DNA of 64,000 bases from Sedimentisphaerales bacterium. GTDB taxonomy: Bacteria; Planctomycetota; Phycisphaerae; Sedimentisphaerales; Anaerohalosphaeraceae. The notes under the pieces are model-generated. The model was not told the DNA's origin, did no database searches, and worked only from the letters and a program-made list of their open reading frames with translations. The stretch lies in assembly GCA_028282905.1 (NCBI GenBank), contig JANQGW010000183.1:26507-90506 (forward strand). Reading direction: 5' to 3'. A program made the position numbers and the translations under genes. The first letter of the stretch is position 1, and each line of letters begins with the position of its first letter. Positions 17,999 to 26,788 of this stretch are shown here, piece after piece.

Positions 17999-19537
17999 TT
18001 AGTTAACGAGGTTGGCAATGTTTGCGACCTGTTCGTCATCTTCTTCGTCTTCATCGTCGTCATCATCATCGTCATCGTCGGTCATGCTCAGACGTGTTTC
18101 CGGCGTACGAGGCGAGACAAAAATCGTATCATCCAGCATCCGTTGTTCTTCCGGTGTCAGAGCCGGTTCGTTAATCAGATGCGGAGTGATAAAGATCACC
18201 AGTTCGCTGTTGGTGGTGCTTTCGCCTTCAAATCGGAACATCCCGCCCAGCAGGGGCAGATCGCCCAGCAGCGGCACCTTGTTGACCTGCGTGGTGACAT
18301 CCTGCTTCTTGAGGCCGCCGATGACAACGGTCTGGCCGTCTCTGATCAGTGCGGTAGTGGTTTCTTCACGCGTGGCGACAATCGGCTGAGGACTGACGCC
18401 GTTGGTGCCCTGAATGACCACCGAACCGGTGACGACACTGAATTTCGGATTGAGATCCATCCGAATGAGTCCATCCCGCGTCAGGTGCGGTGTCACACGC
18501 AGTTCCACGCCCACATCACGGAACGCCGTGGTACCGATGCTGCCGCCGGCACTGCTTTCGGTCAATTCCTGGTACGGAATTTCCTCGATGATCTTAATTT
18601 CGGCCCGCTCGTTGTCCAGCACCATGATTCGCGGGTTGGCCAGCAGCTTGGCGCGAATGTCTTCCTGAGAAGCATGGATGGCCATATCGATATTGACATG
18701 GTCATTGAGCACGCCAAAGCGAATCAGTGACTGGGTATCGGTCTTATTGGTATTACCGGAAAACACACCGGTGGTATGCGGGTCGGTCGAACTGCTTTGC
18801 AGTATATTGCCCAAGGTGCCGATCTGATCGCCCAGTGTGCCTCCATCCGGGACCGCCCCATAGCTGGTTGCCGTTCCGGCCTGCCATTCGACACCGATAT
18901 CCAGATTGTCCTGCGAGGAGATATCATAAATCTTCGACTCAACCAGAATCTGCGGTGTGACGCGGTCAATTTCATTGATGAAGCTATCAATCGCCTTGAT
19001 CTTGCTTTCCACATCGGTGACGATGATATTGCTGGTGCCGGTACTGGCCGAGATCGAGCCGCGTTCGGAGATAAATTTCTTGAGGGCTTCTTCGACCTGC
19101 TCCACATCGGCATAGGTAATCCGATAGACCTTGCTTTCGAGTCTTTCGCGGACATCCAGCACTTCATCCTTCGGCACCACACGTATCATGTTTTCGGTGG
19201 TAATATAGGTATAACCGTGAGCCTGAAGGATATTGCTGAGCGCTTCGGCCAGCGGGACATCGGTCAGTGTGGCGGTAACGGTCCCTTCGACCTTGGGGCT
19301 TTTGATGATGTCCACATCGGCCTGCTTGGCCATGATCATCAGCACATCGTCAATCGCGGTTTCCCGAAAATCAATGCTGATTTCCTGCTGCATCCGCTGC
19401 TGTACGGGTGACAACAGTTCGGGTTTTGCCTCGATGATGTCTGCCGATTCTTCCGCCGTCACTATACCGGCTGTCAGTACCAGTGACAGAACCATCAGGA
19501 TAACGGTCATTTTTCCGTGAATTCCCGTCGTTTCCAT
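17999..19537 (-). CDS. Secretin (GspD/PilQ type) with poly-aspartate tail
   Basis: A 512-residue outer-membrane channel protein. A signal sequence (MTVILMVLSLVLTAGIVTA) leads into a STN-like segment (FRETAIDDVLMIMAKQADVDI), N-domains (about residues 115-195), and the secretin domain with VESKIYDISSQ, the LLANPRIMVLDN region, a VPLLGDLPLLGGMFR motif and VIFITPHLI near the end. The last 40 residues contain nine consecutive Asp followed by mixed Asp/Glu, which is not typical of secretins. It is last in the minus-strand cluster after pilM, pilN, pilO, the ParA gene and a PilP-like gene, so it is the likely outer-membrane pore for that machine. It is short compared with most PilQ proteins. Confidence 0.9.
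   Translation of the reverse strand: METTGIHGKMTVILMVLSLVLTAGIVTAEESADIIEAKPELLSPVQQRMQQEISIDFRETAIDDVLMIMAKQADVDIIKSPKVEGTVTATLTDVPLAEALSNILQAHGYTYITTENMIRVVPKDEVLDVRERLESKVYRITYADVEQVEEALKKFISERGSISASTGTSNIIVTDVESKIKAIDSFINEIDRVTPQILVESKIYDISSQDNLDIGVEWQAGTATSYGAVPDGGTLGDQIGTLGNILQSSSTDPHTTGVFSGNTNKTDTQSLIRFGVLNDHVNIDMAIHASQEDIRAKLLANPRIMVLDNERAEIKIIEEIPYQELTESSAGGSIGTTAFRDVGVELRVTPHLTRDGLIRMDLNPKFSVVTGSVVIQGTNGVSPQPIVATREETTTALIRDGQTVVIGGLKKQDVTTQVNKVPLLGDLPLLGGMFRFEGESTTNSELVIFITPHLINEPALTPEEQRMLDDTIFVSPRTPETRLSMTDDDDDDDDDEDEEDDEQVANIANLVN
18035..18082. repeat. GAC/GAT codon repeat encoding an acidic tract
   Basis: A trinucleotide-type repeat (gtc, atc, ttc units on the plus strand) encodes the nine-Asp run and following Asp/Glu residues at the C-terminus of the secretin. 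Such a tract could vary in length by slippage. Confidence 0.6.
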
Positions 19538-19580
19538 GTCTTTTCCCTTTCCGTTTATCGCTGTCTTTCAATTATTCCTT

Positions 19581-20372
19581 TTAACGCTGTACCGATTGTG
19601 TCCAGCGTTTTCCATCTTTTTCAAATTCGACGGACTCTTTGCTGATTGTCACGACTGTGGTTCCGTCGATAGTTTCACCCTGTGCCACAATCTTCTCGTT
19701 GACAATCGCGGTCGGCCGGGTTTTGCTGAAGACGATTCCCTTGACGACCAGTTCGCCGGTCGGTTCATCATCAGAGACCTCTGCCGCGACGGTTTTGGGG
19801 GCGGTCTTCATGGGATTACGCAGCGTTTCCGGCAGCGGCTGGGGGCTGTGCCATTGAAGCGGCGTTTGATCGTCCACGACCGTTTGAGATGTCTGCTCGG
19901 TGTCAGTGTTTCCGCCGGCGGTCGCTTCGCTTTGACCGAGTCCGCCCAGCGAAACAAACAATACCGTCGCAAATACCAGTGACAGCACGCCGACCATCAC
20001 GGTCATCTTTTTCTGATGGGCGTCCATTTTTCCGCTGCTTGAGCCGGTGATCGTCTTTTTAAGGTGACCGGACTTCTGAGCAGCTGCTTTGGCCCTGGAC
20101 GAAGACTGTGTCCGGTTCAAAGGACGCGGGCGCATTGCCGGGGCCGCGGGCGTATGAATCGCCTCGGTTGGCGCTTCCGCCATCCGCTGCGCCAGTGACG
20201 GCTTGGGGGCGTCCGTTACGGCAGTCTGCGGCGGGGTCTGGGCTTCTTCGACCGTGTCGGCCGGCTCTACCGGCGCTGTCTGAGGCGGCAGCGTCGGTTC
20301 GGCATCCGTCACCGGGATCGGGGCCTCGTTAAATATGGACGAAATCTGTTTTTGTAATCCTGACTTTCTCAT
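19581..20372 (-). CDS. PilP/GspC-like periplasm-spanning protein
   Basis: The protein is 263 residues. A long cytoplasmic Pro/Ala/Thr-rich region (residues 1-115) is followed by one membrane helix (MTVMVGVLSLVFATVLFVSL, about 123-142). A short periplasmic domain ends with GELVVKGIVFSKTRPTAIVNEKIVAQGETIDGT, which has the homology-region pattern of GspC/PilP proteins that link the inner-membrane platform to the secretin. It starts 44 bp inside the ParA gene and precedes the secretin gene. The assignment rests on topology, the short motif and position. Confidence 0.7.
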   Translation of the reverse strand: MRKSGLQKQISSIFNEAPIPVTDAEPTLPPQTAPVEPADTVEEAQTPPQTAVTDAPKPSLAQRMAEAPTEAIHTPAAPAMRPRPLNRTQSSSRAKAAAQKSGHLKKTITGSSSGKMDAHQKKMTVMVGVLSLVFATVLFVSLGGLGQSEATAGGNTDTEQTSQTVVDDQTPLQWHSPQPLPETLRNPMKTAPKTVAAEVSDDEPTGELVVKGIVFSKTRPTAIVNEKIVAQGETIDGTTVVTISKESVEFEKDGKRWTQSVQR

Positions 20373-21123
20373 GGCAAATCTCTTCTGCTAATTGGTTATA
20401 TTCTACCGCTCCGTTACTTCTCGGGTCATAGGTCATTACCGACTGACCAGCACTGGGGGCTTCGGCCAGACGAACACTGCGGTGAATGACCGTCTCAAAT
20501 ACAAGGTTTCCAAAATACTCGCGCATCTGACGCTGAACATCAGCACTGAGCCGGGTTCGACGCTCGGCCAGCGTCAGTAAAATGCCGCCGATCTTCAATC
20601 CCGGTGTAAACCGTTCCCGCACAATATCCAGCGTCTCCAGCACCTGCTTGAGACCTTCGATGGCATAGTAATGCGTCTGCACGGGAACAATAACTTCATC
20701 GGAAGCGATCAGGGCATTCAGTGTCAGCAGACTTAGTGACGGCGAGCAGTCAATAATGCAGAAATCGAAATACGGCTCTACAGCCGCCAGGCGATTTCGC
20801 AGAACATATTCACGGTCCGCCATCGATGACAGTTTGGATTCGGCTCCGCTGAGCAGTACGTTGCACGGCGCGACCATCAGCGATTCGATCTGTGTGCTCA
20901 GTAAAATCTGCGGCAGGCGAAGCGTCGGATCGACCAGTACATCATAGATGGTTTTTTCAATGTTCTCAGGTACGCCGCCCAGGCCCAGTGTGGCATGTCC
21001 CTGGGGGTCCAAATCGACGACCAGTGTCCGGTAGCCGTGCTGGGCCAGTGCTGCGCCTAAGTTGACTGCTGTGGTTGTCTTTCCGCAGCCGCCCTTCTGA
21101 TTGGTTATCGCAATCGTCCTCAC
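20329..21123 (-). CDS. ParA/MinD-family ATPase in the pilus operon
   Basis: A 264-residue deviant Walker-A ATPase. The P-loop is KGGCGKTT at residues 10-17, followed by VDLDPQGHATLGLG and later FCIIDCSPSLSLLTLNA and VIVPVQTHYYAIEGL. Start is a GTG with AGGAAG upstream. There is no ParB gene or parS site beside it, so plasmid or chromosome partition is less likely than a role in placing the pilus/secretion machine at a cell site. That placement role is inference from its position between pilO and the PilP-like gene. Confidence 0.9.
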   Translation of the reverse strand: MRTIAITNQKGGCGKTTTAVNLGAALAQHGYRTLVVDLDPQGHATLGLGGVPENIEKTIYDVLVDPTLRLPQILLSTQIESLMVAPCNVLLSGAESKLSSMADREYVLRNRLAAVEPYFDFCIIDCSPSLSLLTLNALIASDEVIVPVQTHYYAIEGLKQVLETLDIVRERFTPGLKIGGILLTLAERRTRLSADVQRQMREYFGNLVFETVIHRSVRLAEAPSAGQSVMTYDPRSNGAVEYNQLAEEICHEKVRITKTDFVHI

Positions 21124-21195
21124 AATACGTCTTCCTGTCTTTATCCATTTCCTGTTCGACCCATCGGCTGCAAACGCCGAATTGATGTGGGGGCA

Positions 21196-21801
21196 TCAAT
21201 TCATTGCAACGGGACGGGACTGTTTCTCTGTCCTGGCTAAAAAGGACAGTTCCATTTTCACTTTATGCTTTGCCTTGCCCTGGTCGGCCCGGCGGATCAC
21301 CAAATCCTCTACAAACACGACGGGTGTCGATTGTTCCAGCCGATTTACAAACTGGAGGAACTGTTCGTAGGAGGCCTCGAACTCGACCTGCAGCCATGCC
21401 TCGGTGAGATGTTTGCTTTTTTCCACGGTCGAAAGTTTCTGGAGGTCAAGCTGTTTGCTGGAGAAATCGGACAAGCCCAATTCGGCCGCCTTTTTACCGA
21501 TCTCAAAGACCAGTGCGGTCACATCGTCGGTCGGCAGTGAATACTGCTGAATCTGATGCTGAACCTCGTCCAATTGCTGCTGTGCTTTCTGTCGCACTGT
21601 TTCCCGGCTGGCCAGGTCCGCCACTTCGCGCTGCTGGCGGCTTTCATTAAACTGACTTTCTATCCGCGCCAACACCTCTTTTTGCGGCAGATGGAAAAAC
21701 AGAATACCGGCTCCCAGCAGCAGCAAGCACGCTGCCCAGAGCACTGCCAGAAACAGCTTAAATTTCGTTATTTTTTTTGTGTGTGATTTCTTCATGGTCA
21801 T
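21196..21801 (-). CDS. pilO: PilO-like inner-membrane alignment protein
   Basis: About 201 residues: a short basic N-terminus, one membrane helix (FKLFLAVLWAACLLLLGAGILFF), a coiled-coil segment rich in Gln and Glu (about residues 40-90), then a ferredoxin-like periplasmic domain. The arrangement matches PilO/GspM. The ATG at 21801 overlaps the pilN stop codon (ATGA). With PilM and PilN it should form the inner-membrane alignment complex. Confidence 0.75.
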   Translation of the reverse strand: MTMKKSHTKKITKFKLFLAVLWAACLLLLGAGILFFHLPQKEVLARIESQFNESRQQREVADLASRETVRQKAQQQLDEVQHQIQQYSLPTDDVTALVFEIGKKAAELGLSDFSSKQLDLQKLSTVEKSKHLTEAWLQVEFEASYEQFLQFVNRLEQSTPVVFVEDLVIRRADQGKAKHKVKMELSFLARTEKQSRPVAMN

Positions 21802-22439
21802 CTCTGTTCGCGAAGAATACATTCAATTTCATAATACGTTGCAGAACGGCCGTCCACGGTTCCCTGCTGCTGGGCCGTCATTGTAAAATCGACAAATGTC
21901 TGTGCCAGCGTTTCGGAAGACTTGAGCTGATCCACATATTCCCGAACCAACTGGTCATTGCCTTCGGCGTCAAATCCGCACAGCACGACTTTCAAATCCC
22001 TCTCGATGACCAGCCGCTGAATCATTGCATCGGTTTTAGCGTCTTTAACCTTTTCGAGCTGGGGTTGCCGGTCCAGTTCCGCTTCGTAAATAAAAATCGT
22101 TTCGGGAAGCTGCTGGGCGAACTCAACCAGCCAGTCGCTGACCTGGACCCGGTAACACAATCCCCCCGTCAGGTCATTCATACAGCGTTTTGCCTCTGCG
22201 ATCTGCGAGTTAATCTGCTGATAGACTTTCATATTTTTAGCTGAGGCTTCGATGACGTCCCGATTATCCTGAACGGCCGCCTGCTGAGTTTCGGCCAATA
22301 TGCAATCCTGCTGGTAACTGACCGCCCAGGCCCCAACTGCCATAATGGGAATCAATACCGCGACAATCTTGGCCAGTATTCGTTTGGGACTGCCCTTTTG
22401 AGGTCGTCCCCTTCCTTTGAGTAAATCAATCGAAAACAT
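21798..22439 (-). CDS. pilN: PilN-like inner-membrane alignment protein
   Basis: The protein is 213 residues. It begins MFSIDLLKGR, the counterpart of the PilN N-terminal motif that binds PilM. One membrane helix follows (ILAKIVAVLIPIMAVGAWAV, about 21-40), then a coiled coil and a periplasmic domain. The gene starts one base after pilM stops and overlaps pilO by four bases. Confidence 0.78.
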   Translation of the reverse strand: MFSIDLLKGRGRPQKGSPKRILAKIVAVLIPIMAVGAWAVSYQQDCILAETQQAAVQDNRDVIEASAKNMKVYQQINSQIAEAKRCMNDLTGGLCYRVQVSDWLVEFAQQLPETIFIYEAELDRQPQLEKVKDAKTDAMIQRLVIERDLKVVLCGFDAEGNDQLVREYVDQLKSSETLAQTFVDFTMTAQQQGTVDGRSATYYEIECILREQR

Positions 22440-22440
22440 G

Positions 22441-23523
22441 TTAAATTGTCCTCATTGCCAGACCGGTCGCCGTTGCCCAGGCTGAGCCGCCGGTCTTTAA
22501 CAGTTCATTTCCTTCTTTGCCCGCGTCACAGCGAATCGTATCAAACGGGTTGAAAAGTTTGACTTCTACTGACAGGGCATCGGTCAGAAATTCGACAAAT
22601 GTATCCACCAGTGAAAATCCGCCGCACAGGTAAATTGTTTCCACCCCAGCGCCTTTTTCCTGGAAGGAGTAAAAACGCAGGGTTTCATTAACCGCGGTTG
22701 CCAACGGGCGAATCGCATCATTCATCGCCAGCAGCACCTTGTTCTTTACCTCGTCATCGGCCTGACTGTCGCTCAGTGCCTGGCGAACCTGGTCCTGCGA
22801 AATCTCGGCATTGTCGCTGATGGCCTTGATGATATCAGTGCCGGCGATATTCAAATCACGCACGAACGGCAGACCATCCTGCCCATAGATCACCACGTGC
22901 GTATAGGTCGCTCCCACGTCAATGATGGCGATCGTCGTGGCAGCATCCAACGGCTGCAGTGTGGTCAGGCAATTAATCAGGGCCAGGGCACCGGCATCCA
23001 CCAGAATCGTCCGGCCGCCGGCGTTGTTGATTATTTGTGTTTTTTCCTTCACCGCATCGCTGGTGGAGACCACCATCAAGCCATGGCGACGCACCGCGGC
23101 AGCTTCTTTTTCCTCCGGGGTCAAGTCGGGTACTTCGACCAACTGGTAATCCAGCACACTGTGCTTGTCATCGAACGGACAGACCTGACGGGCCTCAAAC
23201 TGAACGGCCTGATCGATTGCCACTTCCGGCAAGGCCGGAAATTTGAAGCCTCGCACTACGACCTGGGAGCCTTCCAGTCCGCAGACGACATTGCGGCTGC
23301 TGACGCCGGCTTTATCGAAACAGCGTTTAACAGCCGTAGTCACAGCGGCCTGCTGTTCTTTTTCATCGTCGCCGGTGCTTTCGATCTCTTCCTGAATTGC
23401 CAGCGACGCTGTATATCCCTTTGCGTCTTTGAGTAAACGCACCAGCTTGACCGAGGCGGTACCAATATCCAATCCCACCAGTTCAATCTGCGTTTGTAAT
23501 TTGTTTAATACGTTCGCAAGCAT
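22441..23523 (-). CDS. pilM: PilM-like actin-fold ATPase
   Basis: A 360-residue cytoplasmic actin-like protein. Signature parts are VGLDIGTASVKLVRL (phosphate 1), FPALPEVAIDQAVQFEARQVCPFD (the stretch typical of PilM), IAIIDVGATYTHVVIY (phosphate 2) and IYLCGGFSLVDTFVEFL (adenosine motif). It binds the PilN N-terminus on the inner face of the membrane. GGGATTGAACA precedes the ATG. Confidence 0.9.
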   Translation of the reverse strand: MLANVLNKLQTQIELVGLDIGTASVKLVRLLKDAKGYTASLAIQEEIESTGDDEKEQQAAVTTAVKRCFDKAGVSSRNVVCGLEGSQVVVRGFKFPALPEVAIDQAVQFEARQVCPFDDKHSVLDYQLVEVPDLTPEEKEAAAVRRHGLMVVSTSDAVKEKTQIINNAGGRTILVDAGALALINCLTTLQPLDAATTIAIIDVGATYTHVVIYGQDGLPFVRDLNIAGTDIIKAISDNAEISQDQVRQALSDSQADDEVKNKVLLAMNDAIRPLATAVNETLRFYSFQEKGAGVETIYLCGGFSLVDTFVEFLTDALSVEVKLFNPFDTIRCDAGKEGNELLKTGGSAWATATGLAMRTI

Positions 23524-23698
23524 TGTTCAATCCCATTCTTCTCTGTCCGATCAGTGTATTGTCTTTGCTGTTTTGTTTTATCGGACCCACAGTCTTTCGT
23601 ATTCAGTTTCCAGCAGAATATCGGTTTATCCGCCGGTTGACTTAATCAACTCTTTTTGGAAAAGGGCGCTGTTCGGCTGATTTTCACGACTCCGCCGA

Positions 23699-25414
23699 TC
23701 AGGAACCATCGAGGCTCGCCCGATAATCATTCCAGCCGCCCGGTAAGGGCAGATATTTTCCCTTCATCCAGATATTGCCCGGCAGCAGTCCTTCGAGCAG
23801 CCGGTCATCAAAATAGTAATACTTCAGGTAGCCGTTGGAGGAATCCGGAAATGACAGTTTGGACGGGTCCGTGCCGACAATGCCCCGGATCACCTCGGTA
23901 ATCGCCCCGCGCAAAACCAATTTATGATAGCCGTAGGTCGTTGGCGAGGTCATACGACGGGCACCAACATGTTCGGCTCCCCATCCGCCGCCGCCGACGG
24001 TAATCGCCGCTTCCACAATCATACTGGAGGGCAGCTTCCGGTACGAACCGTCCGGCTGGCCAACAGGAACATAACGAAAATTGCTGTCATTGAGCGGGTT
24101 TCCACCGTCAATGTAAGAATACTTTGGCATGCCGGGGTCAACGACTTTGATGACGCCCTGTGCCATCAATCCCAATACATTTGTATTGTCAGAGGCCGGT
24201 TTGGCGCCATCTCTGGCCCCGTCCACCATAATACTGTCCGCTACCCAAATATTGCCGGTGGCTACAATAGTAACCTGTCCTTTAATTAGCTGATTATTAT
24301 CGTGAAGTGAATTATCGCCGCCGATAATGACATTTCCGTCCACGAAAATCTGTCCGCCGGGAGCCGATTTGTATCCGCCGTAGTCCTGCTGGACGTAGGT
24401 ATCGGTTAAATTATATGTCACCGGCAGTTCAGAGGTCGGCCGGACATGGTATGAATAGATATCATAACGAGCATAGGAGTCCAACTTGTCCGGATTATCG
24501 ATCTTGTAATCATACGTCCGTGCACCGGAGGTGCGTGTGTCCTGGTAGCCCCTGACGCCGCAGTTATTCGTGATGCGAACTTTGCCCACACCGCTATCCA
24601 CGAAAAATTCCAACTGGACAGCGGCGTTCGGATTTGCCAGAGGGGCTTTGGTCTGTGGTGTAAACTGGAAAGCCGGCGCAGTGCTGTCACGAAAGCGAAC
24701 GACTTTTTGTTTTACCACGGAGACCTGTGAAATTTTGTTGTCCGGCTGATTGAAATAGACACCGCCTTTGAAGTTATCCATCAGGTCACTGTATTTATCA
24801 GACCCGCCGGATGAATGACGCCCCTCGCCCATGCCTACTCTTCGCTTGAACGTCGGGCCGCTGCCTTTAACATATAAGTCGCGAACGCTGTCATCAGGCG
24901 CTCCGTGACTGTTGACATGGATGGGGATATCGATGATTTCGCTGGAAGTAAAGGGCCACGGCACTGATCCGGATGCGCCGCTCGGCACCCGATGCGGCGA
25001 CTCCCATCCGCTGATATTCTGAATCAGATAGGCGTCAATGACTCGCTGCGATTGGCCGCAAAGACCTTTTGACGTGATATGATAGACCGGCATGGAGCCG
25101 ATAAATTTTGAAAACTGGATACTGTATTTTGAGTTGCTGTTGGGAAACGACAAGCCTCCTGTCGTGCCGCTGACGCCCTGGCTAAGGGCATACAGCATAT
25201 CCGGCTGCTGGCTCATCCAGAAAACGGCCTTTTCGTACGCCGCCTCGGCCGAAACGGTTGCCACCGCCTCCTGTTTCAGGCGGACCGTTTGCATCCGACT
25301 GCCAAACGCCGATTTGATAATTCCATAGCCAAGGATCGTGAGGATTAAAACAAGCACCATCACAATCACCAACACCGACCCTCTTTGATTTGTTGACACC
25401 TGTGCTTTGTTCAT
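23699..25414 (-). CDS. Large PilX-like pilus-assembly protein, module A
   Basis: About 571 residues with an N-terminal hydrophobic helix (GSVLVIVMVLVLILTILGYGII) after a short basic leader, then SAEAAYEKAVFWMSQQP, the pattern of PilX_N-type minor pilus proteins. The rest is a long exported beta-rich region with GQIFVDGNVIIGG and IWVADSIMVDGA, and a C-terminal VEAAITVGGGGWGAEHV segment. It is far longer than usual PilX proteins. A close paralogue is encoded at 26789-28633. The start at 25414 is set by GAGGGAA. It probably caps or modifies a pseudopilus; this is inference. Confidence 0.7.
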   Translation of the reverse strand: MNKAQVSTNQRGSVLVIVMVLVLILTILGYGIIKSAFGSRMQTVRLKQEAVATVSAEAAYEKAVFWMSQQPDMLYALSQGVSGTTGGLSFPNSNSKYSIQFSKFIGSMPVYHITSKGLCGQSQRVIDAYLIQNISGWESPHRVPSGASGSVPWPFTSSEIIDIPIHVNSHGAPDDSVRDLYVKGSGPTFKRRVGMGEGRHSSGGSDKYSDLMDNFKGGVYFNQPDNKISQVSVVKQKVVRFRDSTAPAFQFTPQTKAPLANPNAAVQLEFFVDSGVGKVRITNNCGVRGYQDTRTSGARTYDYKIDNPDKLDSYARYDIYSYHVRPTSELPVTYNLTDTYVQQDYGGYKSAPGGQIFVDGNVIIGGDNSLHDNNQLIKGQVTIVATGNIWVADSIMVDGARDGAKPASDNTNVLGLMAQGVIKVVDPGMPKYSYIDGGNPLNDSNFRYVPVGQPDGSYRKLPSSMIVEAAITVGGGGWGAEHVGARRMTSPTTYGYHKLVLRGAITEVIRGIVGTDPSKLSFPDSSNGYLKYYYFDDRLLEGLLPGNIWMKGKYLPLPGGWNDYRASLDGS

Positions 25415-25437
25415 TTTGTATTCCCTCTTATCGATTG

Positions 25438-26115
25438 TTACTGGGGCCACATGATCCGCAAAAACGTCGCGGTTCGCACTTCGACGGTTTCGCCGTCATC
25501 GCCCTGAATCGTTAAATTCATCCGAACGGCGCCGCTACCAACGCCTCCCAGGACGGTATGGCTGAATATTTCATCATTCGAGGTCGTGTCAACCCCTCTG
25601 GCCAGTACCTCCGTTCGCGTCGCCGAAGAAATCCGCAGTCCACCGCTGCTGACACCGCCGGTGTCGCCGGATACCTTTCCGTAATCGGCCTTCAATTCCT
25701 TGCCGTCCAGATAAAACAGGACATAATGGGTTCCGGTGTTTGAAATATCCATCACGTCGGCCTTGGCGGATGCCGGGTTGAAGGGCGTGGCCCAGTAGCG
25801 GAATTCAACCGCCTGACCGGCGGCAATTGTCTGTCCGTCAGGCGGAACCGCCCGGCTAAACGTTCCATTAGCTACTTTATACACTTTATAGTTTGCGCGG
25901 TTAGACCGGCGTCCCAAGGCGGAAAACGCCGCTGAGACTGCCATGGAATCCTGACGATGCACACTGTTGACATTTTCGTAGGTTTGCTGCCAGCCTCGAT
26001 TGCCGCCGGCCAACAGAATGCCGACCGCCAGAAACGGGATGACCAACAGAATCATCACCACTACCAGTTCCATCTGGGTAAAGCCTGAACATCTTATTTT
26101 CTGAATATATTTCAC
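25438..26115 (-). CDS. Minor pseudopilin, PilW/GspJ-like, module A
   Basis: A 225-residue type IV prepilin. The prepilin peptidase site reads CSG/FTQMELVVVMILLVI, with Gly at -1, Phe at +1 and Glu at +5, followed by the hydrophobic helix. The globular part has AVEFRYWATPF and THYVLFYLDGKELKADYGKV, also present in the paralogue at 28649-29320. It starts with GTG preceded by AAGGAG. Confidence 0.85.
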   Translation of the reverse strand: MKYIQKIRCSGFTQMELVVVMILLVIPFLAVGILLAGGNRGWQQTYENVNSVHRQDSMAVSAAFSALGRRSNRANYKVYKVANGTFSRAVPPDGQTIAAGQAVEFRYWATPFNPASAKADVMDISNTGTHYVLFYLDGKELKADYGKVSGDTGGVSSGGLRISSATRTEVLARGVDTTSNDEIFSHTVLGGVGSGAVRMNLTIQGDDGETVEVRTATFLRIMWPQ

Positions 26116-26130
26116 CGGACAATCTCCTTT

Positions 26131-26652
26131 CTATCCACCCGCCTGGTCCAAGCGAACATAAGCGGTCATGACATAGATTGGATCGCTAATTTCAAGGTCT
26201 CCCTGTGTGAAATCTGAACGCCAGCGAATGATGGTTTGAATCTGGCGCAAGGTAACGCTGGCTACCGGGTCGGTATCCACATTGGTATAATTCGTCCGAA
26301 CGAGCATTGGTAAATCGTCAACGGTCACCTTATACTGATTCGCTCCGGAGGCGGTGAATCCCATCTTTAAATCCACAGGGCTATACTGATCATTACCTCC
26401 CCGGCTTTTCCAGTCTTCCAGAATCAGTTGGGCCGTTCGCATTGCCGTCTGTTCGGCCTGGGTCATGCGAATCTGCCTGGCGGCATGAAACTGATAGTGC
26501 ATTGCCCCGGCGGCGGTCACCGCCAGAACGACAATGGCAATAATCAGCTCCAGCATACTGAAGCCACTTCGGGCAATGGGAGTTTGTTTCGGTGGTGTTC
26601 GATCAGTAGATGCGTTCCCATGTACATCGATTTTTTTGTCTATCGCTGTCAT
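26131..26652 (-). CDS. Minor pseudopilin, PilV/GspI-like, module A
   Basis: A 173-residue prepilin with a long leader of about 29 residues and a cleavage site RSG/FSMLELIIAIVVLAV (Glu at +5). The mature part contains HYQFHAARQIRMTQAEQTAMRT and LEDWKSRGG, matched by HYQ-like QFHAVQRSRMAQAKMSA and LENWKVRGG in the paralogue at 29322. GAGG lies upstream of the ATG. Confidence 0.85.
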   Translation of the reverse strand: MTAIDKKIDVHGNASTDRTPPKQTPIARSGFSMLELIIAIVVLAVTAAGAMHYQFHAARQIRMTQAEQTAMRTAQLILEDWKSRGGNDQYSPVDLKMGFTASGANQYKVTVDDLPMLVRTNYTNVDTDPVASVTLRQIQTIIRWRSDFTQGDLEISDPIYVMTAYVRLDQAGG

Positions 26653-26788
26653 TGTTAAACCTCGCCTTTCTATCCCTCCTCAGCTTAATTCTACAGCTAT
26701 TGGCGCTTCGGCGATTGACGGGTCAAGGTTAATGTAATTTTAAGAAATAACCTTAAGGGCATTTTTTGCCCCGATTTCAGCGATGGGA

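Noticed and set aside
20329..21123. Chromosome or plasmid partition locus
   Set aside because: The ATPase is ParA-like, but there is no ParB gene or parS-like repeat near by and the gene is embedded in the pilus operon.
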